From assembly GCF_024508275.1 (NCBI RefSeq), contig NZ_CP101989.1, positions 1,488,001-1,552,000 of the forward strand: a DNA stretch of 64,000 bases, read 5' to 3'. This DNA is from Cellulomonas wangsupingiae. GTDB taxonomy: Bacteria; Actinomycetota; Actinomycetes; Actinomycetales; Cellulomonadaceae. Below the pieces are notes generated by a model, which ran no database searches, was not told where the DNA came from, and worked only from the letters and a program-made list of their open reading frames with translations. Both the position numbers and the translations under genes were made by a program. Shown piece by piece: positions 59,594 to 64,000 of the stretch (within the stretch, counting starts at the first letter, position 1; each line of letters starts with the position of its first letter).

Positions 59594-62500
59594 GTGCGCA
59601 CCCGACTGACGTACCGCCGCGCCGCCCCGGGCGGTGCCGTCGACGTGGACGTCGTCGTCACCGCCGACGCCGGTGCCATCGTCGCCGACGTCGCCGACGC
59701 GCTGGTCCGGGCCGAGCGGGCGGCCGGGAACGTCGTGACCGGTGAGGTGACGCTCGCCCTCGCGCCGCCGGACGGGGGCGCCCCGCGCACGCTGCCGCGT
59801 CGGGCCGGGCTGGCCGAGGCGGGGCTGCGCGCCGGGTCGACCGTGGGCCTGACGCCGGCGGACGAGGGGGCGCCGGGGACCGGCGTCGCGCCGCAGGACG
59901 CCCACGCACGCCTGACGGTCGTCAGCGGGCCGCAGGCAGGGCTCGAGGTGCACCTGCCGCGGGGCACGACCACCGTGGGCCGCGGGCCGCACAGCGACGT
60001 GCGGCTCACCGACCCCCTGGTCTCGACGACGCACGCGCGCGTCGTGGTCGGCGACACGGTGGAGGTCGTCGACGCCGGGTCGTCCAACGGCGTCGTCATC
60101 GGCTGGGGCCGGGTGGACCGCGCGACGGTGGGGCCGCGGGACTACGTGGTGCTGGGCGAGACGATCCTCACGCTCACACGCGTGCGCCCGGCCGACGGGT
60201 CGGGCGACGGTGCCGCCGTCGTGGCGTTCAACCGCTCGCCCCGCGTCGTGCCCGTGCACCCGGAGCGGACGGTGGAGGCGCCCGCGCCGCCCGAGCCCGG
60301 GCGTCCGGGCCGCTTCCCCGTGGTCGCGCTCGCCGCCCCGGTCGTCCTCGGCGCCGTGCTCTACGCGCTCGTGCCGCGCCCCACGACACTGGTCCTCCTC
60401 GCGCTCAGCCCGCTGCTCCTGATCGCCGGCTGGGTCGACAAGCGGTTCTCCGAACGTCGCCGGCTGCGGGAGGAGACGGCGGCGTTCCGGGCGTCGCTCG
60501 CGGCCCTCGAGCAGGACCTCGCCGCGGGCGCGCAGGACGAGCGGCGCGTGCGGCTCGGCGAGCTGGCGTCGACCGCGCAGGCCGTCCGCGCCGCGCGCGA
60601 CCTCGGCCCCACCCTCTGGTCGCGGCGTCCGCGCGACCCGGCGTTCCTCGCGCTGCGCCCGGGGGTCGGTACGTCCGCGTCGCGGACCACCGTGCGGCTG
60701 CCCCCGCGGGGGCGGGCGGGTGCCGAGCACTGGGCGATGGTGGAGGCGCTGCGGGACCGGTTCGCCGACGTCGACGGCGTGCCCGTGGAGGTCTCGCTGC
60801 GTGCCGCGGGAGCCGTGGGGGTCGCCGGCCCGCGGGCGGAGGTCGACGACGTCGCGCGCGCCCTCGTCGCGCAGCTGGTCTGCCTGCACGCGCCCTCCGA
60901 GCTCGTCGTGACCGGCCTCGCGTCCTCGTCGAGCCGCGACCGCTGGGACTGGCTCAAGTGGCTGCCGCACGTCGCGTCGCCGCACAGCCCTCTGCTCGGG
61001 CCGCACCTGGCCGCGGACCCCACGACGTCCACCGCGGTCGTGACGGCGCTCGAGGAGCTGGTCGCTGCGCGGCGTGCGCCCGGGCGGCACGGCGAGCAGG
61101 CGCAGCCCGCGGTCCTCCTCGTCGTCGAGGACGACGCGCAGGCCGAACGCGGGCGCCTGGTCCGGCTCGCCGAGGACGGCCCGGACGTCGGCGTGCACGT
61201 GCTGTGGTGCGCCGCGCAGGTCGAGCAGCTCCCCGCCGCCTGCCGGGCGTTCCTGGCGGTCACGGCGACCGGCGTGCGGGTCGGGCGGACGGGCGACGGC
61301 CGCTGGGACGACGTCGTGTGCGAGCGGCTCGACGTCGCGGCCGCCACGGACCTCGCCCGCCGGCTCGCGGCCGTCGTCGACGACGGCGCCCCCGTGGTCG
61401 ACGAGTCGGACCTGCCGCGCAGCGTCGGCCAGCTGAGCCTGCTGGGCGCGGAGGTCGCCGACGATCCCGAGGCTGTCGTCGCGCGCTGGCGCGAGACGGG
61501 GTCGATCCTCGCGCGCACCGGCACTCCCGTGCGGCGCCGCGGCGACGCCGGCCTGCGGGCCGTCGTCGGCCAGGGGTCGACCGGTCGGTTCGTGCTCGAC
61601 CTGCGGGCACAGGGGCCGCACGCGCTGGTCGGCGGCACGACGGGATCGGGCAAGAGCGAGTTCCTGCAGTCCTGGGTGCTGGGGCTGGCCACCGCGCACA
61701 GCCCGGACCGTGTGACGTTCCTGTTCGTCGACTACAAGGGCGGCGCGGCGTTCGCGGACTGCGTGGACCTGCCGCACGCCGTCGGCCTGGTCACCGACCT
61801 CTCGCCGCACCTCGTGCGGCGCGCGCTGGTCTCGCTGCGCGCCGAGCTGCGCCGCCGCGAGCACCTGCTGCAGCGCAAGGGTGTCAAGGACCTCCTGGCG
61901 CTCGAGCGGTCGGGGGACCCGCAGACCCCGCCGTCCCTGGTCATCGTCGTCGACGAGTTCGCCGCGCTCGCCGCGGACGTGCCGCAGTTCGTCGACGGCG
62001 TGGTCGACGTCGCGCAGCGTGGCCGGTCGCTCGGTCTGCACCTCGTGCTGGCCACGCAGCGGCCCGCGGGCGTCATCAAGGACAACCTGCGCGCGAACAC
62101 CAACCTGCGCGTCGCGCTGCGGATGGCCGACGAGGCCGACTCCGCCGACGTCCTCGGCACGCCCCTGGCCGCGGGGTTCGACCCGGCCGTGCCGGGCCGC
62201 GGCGCCGTGCGCACCGGCCCGGGGCGGCTCGCGCTGTTCCAGGCGGGCTACGCCGGCGGCCGGTCGCGCACGACGACGCCGCGGGTCGCCGTCGGCCTGG
62301 AGTCGCTCGAGTTCGGGCCCGGCGAGCCGTGGGACGTGCCGCTGGCCCCCGACGGCGTGCCCGTCGACGACGACGGGCCGACGGACCTCGCGCGGACCGT
62401 GCGGAACCTGCGGGCCGCCGCCCGCGCCGAGGCGATCCCGCCACCGCGGCGCCCGTGGCTGCCGGAGCTCCCGGCCGTCCGGGCGCACGAGGAGGTCGTG

Positions 62501-64000
62501 GACCCGGGGCAGACGGGGCTCGTGCTGGGCGTCGTGGACCGGCCGGCGCGCCAGGAGCAGCACCCGTGGGTGTGGGACCCCGACGCGGAGGGGTCGCTGG
62601 TCGTCCTGGGCACGAGCGGGGCGGGCAAGTCCGCGACGCTGCGCACCCTCGCGGTGAGCGCGGCGCTCGGTGCCCTGGGCGCCGGGGGGCCCGTGCACGT
62701 CCACGGCCTGGACCTCGGGTCCGGCGGGCTGGCCATGCTCGACGAGCTGCCGGTGGTCGGGTCCGTCGTCGACGGTGCGGACACCGAGCGCGTGCAGCGG
62801 CTGATGCGCACGCTGCGCGACGCGCTCGACGAGCGCGCGACCCGCTACGCGGCCGTGCGCGCGGGGTCGCTGACCGACTACCGCGCGTTGACCGGACGGG
62901 CGGACGAGCCGCGGCTGCTGCTGCTCCTGGACGGGCTCGCGGCGTTCCGCGAGGCGCACGAGGCGGACCCCGGGCGCACCGGCGCGTGGTCGGTGCTGCA
63001 GCGTCTGGTCGCCGAGGGCAGGCCGCTGGGGGTGCACGTCGCGATGTCCGCCGAGCGCCCTGGCGCCCTGCCCACGTCGCTCGCCGGCAGCGTCGCGCGG
63101 CGCCTCGTGCTGCGCCAGGCGGACGAGGGTGCGTACGGCGTCCTCGACGTGCCCAGGGACGTGCTCGGGCCGGCGTCGCCCCCCGGGCGCGGCGTCTTCG
63201 CCGGTGAGACCGACGAGGTCCAGGTCGCCGTGCCCGGCGGGCGCGCCGCACCGGCCGAGCAGGCCGCGGCCGTCGCGGCCGTCGCGCGCAGGCTGCGCGC
63301 GGCGGGCGTCGCGGCGACGCCGCCGGTGCGACGGCTGCCGACGGTCGTCGCCGCGTCGAGCCTGCCCGCCACCGTCGACGGGCTGCCGGTGCTGGGCGTC
63401 GCGGACGACACCCTGCAGCCCTGCGGGTTCGCACCGCGCGGCACGTTCCTGCTCGCCGGCATGCCGGGGTCGGGCCGCACGACGGCCCTCGTCGCCCTCG
63501 GTGACGCACTGCGCCGCGCACTGCCGGCCGCCCCGCTCTACTACGTCGGGGCGCGCCGCTCACCGGTGCGGGAGCGGGTCGCGTGGACGGCGACCGCCGG
63601 CACGCCCGAGCAGATCGCGACCCTCGCGCGGGACCTGCTGCCGGAGCTGGGTGCGGCACCCGCCGACGGCGCGCCGGTCGTGCTCGTCGTGGAGGCGATC
63701 GCCGACCTGCTCGGCGGGCCGGCCGAGCAGGCGCTGACGGAGGCCGTGCGCACGGCGCGGCGCAACGACCACTTCGTGCTCGCGGAGTCCGAGACCAGCA
63801 CCTGGGGCTCGTCGTGGCCGCTGGTGGCCGAGGTGCGCAACGGGCGACGCGGGCTCGTCCTGCAGCCGGACCACCTGGACGGGGACGCGCTGTTCCGCAC
63901 CACGTTCCCCCGCACGGGGCGCGCCGAGTTCCCTCCCGGTCGGGGCGTGCTGGTGGAGCACGGGAGGCTGCGCCGCGTCCAGCTGCCCGTCGCGGACTGA
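59594..64000 (+). CDS. FtsK/SpoIIIE-type type VII secretion ATPase (EccC/EssC-like) with FHA domain
   Basis: The 1468-residue protein ends at the last base of the window. It runs: a ubiquitin-like N-terminus (1-90), an FHA domain (about 105-200, TTVGRGPHSDVRLTDPLVSTTHARV), two membrane helices (about 241-280) and three tandem FtsK/SpoIIIE ATPase domains. Walker A sequences are GGTTGSGKS (680-688, K687), GTSGAGKS (1006-1013, K1012) and GMPGSGRTT (1289-1297), where arginine 1295 replaces the lysine. The first domain also shows VIVVDEFAALAADVP and LATQRP. This is the motor layout of EccC/EssC, which exports WXG100 proteins. The FHA module should bind phosphothreonine. The GTG start follows GGGGAGGG. 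Other secretion genes presumably lie beyond the window. Confidence 0.88.
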   Translation: MRTRLTYRRAAPGGAVDVDVVVTADAGAIVADVADALVRAERAAGNVVTGEVTLALAPPDGGAPRTLPRRAGLAEAGLRAGSTVGLTPADEGAPGTGVAPQDAHARLTVVSGPQAGLEVHLPRGTTTVGRGPHSDVRLTDPLVSTTHARVVVGDTVEVVDAGSSNGVVIGWGRVDRATVGPRDYVVLGETILTLTRVRPADGSGDGAAVVAFNRSPRVVPVHPERTVEAPAPPEPGRPGRFPVVALAAPVVLGAVLYALVPRPTTLVLLALSPLLLIAGWVDKRFSERRRLREETAAFRASLAALEQDLAAGAQDERRVRLGELASTAQAVRAARDLGPTLWSRRPRDPAFLALRPGVGTSASRTTVRLPPRGRAGAEHWAMVEALRDRFADVDGVPVEVSLRAAGAVGVAGPRAEVDDVARALVAQLVCLHAPSELVVTGLASSSSRDRWDWLKWLPHVASPHSPLLGPHLAADPTTSTAVVTALEELVAARRAPGRHGEQAQPAVLLVVEDDAQAERGRLVRLAEDGPDVGVHVLWCAAQVEQLPAACRAFLAVTATGVRVGRTGDGRWDDVVCERLDVAAATDLARRLAAVVDDGAPVVDESDLPRSVGQLSLLGAEVADDPEAVVARWRETGSILARTGTPVRRRGDAGLRAVVGQGSTGRFVLDLRAQGPHALVGGTTGSGKSEFLQSWVLGLATAHSPDRVTFLFVDYKGGAAFADCVDLPHAVGLVTDLSPHLVRRALVSLRAELRRREHLLQRKGVKDLLALERSGDPQTPPSLVIVVDEFAALAADVPQFVDGVVDVAQRGRSLGLHLVLATQRPAGVIKDNLRANTNLRVALRMADEADSADVLGTPLAAGFDPAVPGRGAVRTGPGRLALFQAGYAGGRSRTTTPRVAVGLESLEFGPGEPWDVPLAPDGVPVDDDGPTDLARTVRNLRAAARAEAIPPPRRPWLPELPAVRAHEEVVDPGQTGLVLGVVDRPARQEQHPWVWDPDAEGSLVVLGTSGAGKSATLRTLAVSAALGALGAGGPVHVHGLDLGSGGLAMLDELPVVGSVVDGADTERVQRLMRTLRDALDERATRYAAVRAGSLTDYRALTGRADEPRLLLLLDGLAAFREAHEADPGRTGAWSVLQRLVAEGRPLGVHVAMSAERPGALPTSLAGSVARRLVLRQADEGAYGVLDVPRDVLGPASPPGRGVFAGETDEVQVAVPGGRAAPAEQAAAVAAVARRLRAAGVAATPPVRRLPTVVAASSLPATVDGLPVLGVADDTLQPCGFAPRGTFLLAGMPGSGRTTALVALGDALRRALPAAPLYYVGARRSPVRERVAWTATAGTPEQIATLARDLLPELGAAPADGAPVVLVVEAIADLLGGPAEQALTEAVRTARRNDHFVLAESETSTWGSSWPLVAEVRNGRRGLVLQPDHLDGDALFRTTFPRTGRAEFPPGRGVLVEHGRLRRVQLPVAD

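Noticed and set aside
59513..63037. A 1174-codon minus-strand open frame inside the EccC-like gene
   Set aside because: It is composed of Arg/Pro/Gly-rich nonsense, and the plus frame shows three ATPase domains and an FHA domain.
1..64000. CRISPR arrays, rRNA genes, insertion sequences, prophage genes or integrases
   Set aside because: No regularly spaced repeats, rRNA segments, transposase motifs or phage-like gene strings were seen on either strand.

Overview
The window reads as a chromosomal stretch of a very GC-rich actinobacterium. The gene set (tig-clpP1-clpP2-clpX, coenzyme F420 enzymes, actinobacterial DUF families), heavy use of GTG starts and the absence of phage or plasmid genes suggest a Cellulomonas-like member of the Micrococcales; the genus is an inference. 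About 56 coding genes, two tRNAs, several attenuator or operator elements and two decayed genes can be supported.

1-18.6 kb: an Eis-like acetyltransferase (cut by the window edge), a PP2C/SpoIIE phosphatase and an alkyltransferase-like protein precede a minus-strand sulfur operon. This operon is read from a Cys-rich leader peptide (9693-9788) through a sulfonate-type ABC transporter, acetyl-CoA synthetase, metY and a CoA-binding protein. Next come an acyltransferase/SGNH protein, an F420-type oxidoreductase, a GntR/DUF1648 pair and a second sulfur unit, cysK-cysE. That unit also begins with a short Cys-rich leader peptide (16234-16308). Both leaders look like cysteine-responsive attenuators. 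An SGNH hydrolase, tRNA-Pro, a VOC protein and a DUF1801 protein follow.

18.8-34.4 kb: a catabolic island. A LacI-family regulator precedes a five-gene oligopeptide-type ABC transporter, an FAD oxidoreductase, two proteins of unknown function, a mannitol-dehydrogenase-family enzyme and a PfkB kinase. AraC and zinc alcohol dehydrogenase genes follow, and then a minus-strand unit carrying a second copy of the two unknown proteins. Four copies of a 14-bp palindrome, TGACAWCGNTGTCA, mark its promoters and tie both arms into one regulon. The substrate is unknown. This is the most novel part of the window.

34.5-41.5 kb: a decayed glycosyltransferase fragment abuts tRNA-Gly. Trigger factor, clpP1-clpP2 (with a ClgR-like box), clpX overlapping a chorismate mutase, and a Vms1/Rv2629-like protein then form the housekeeping protein-quality-control block.

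41.5-64 kb: a long-chain acyl-CoA ligase, a polar amino acid ABC transporter, valS, an EamA exporter, a secreted PQQ-type sugar dehydrogenase, and an F420 group (G6PDH-like enzyme, cofE, NYN protein). A MarR/SnoaL divergent pair with a two-layered palindrome, a decayed DUF2268 protease gene, DUF418, a HhH-GPD protein and a methyltransferase follow. The window ends exactly at the stop codon of a 1468-residue FHA-containing FtsK/EccC-type ATPase, which suggests a type VII-like secretion locus continuing to the right.
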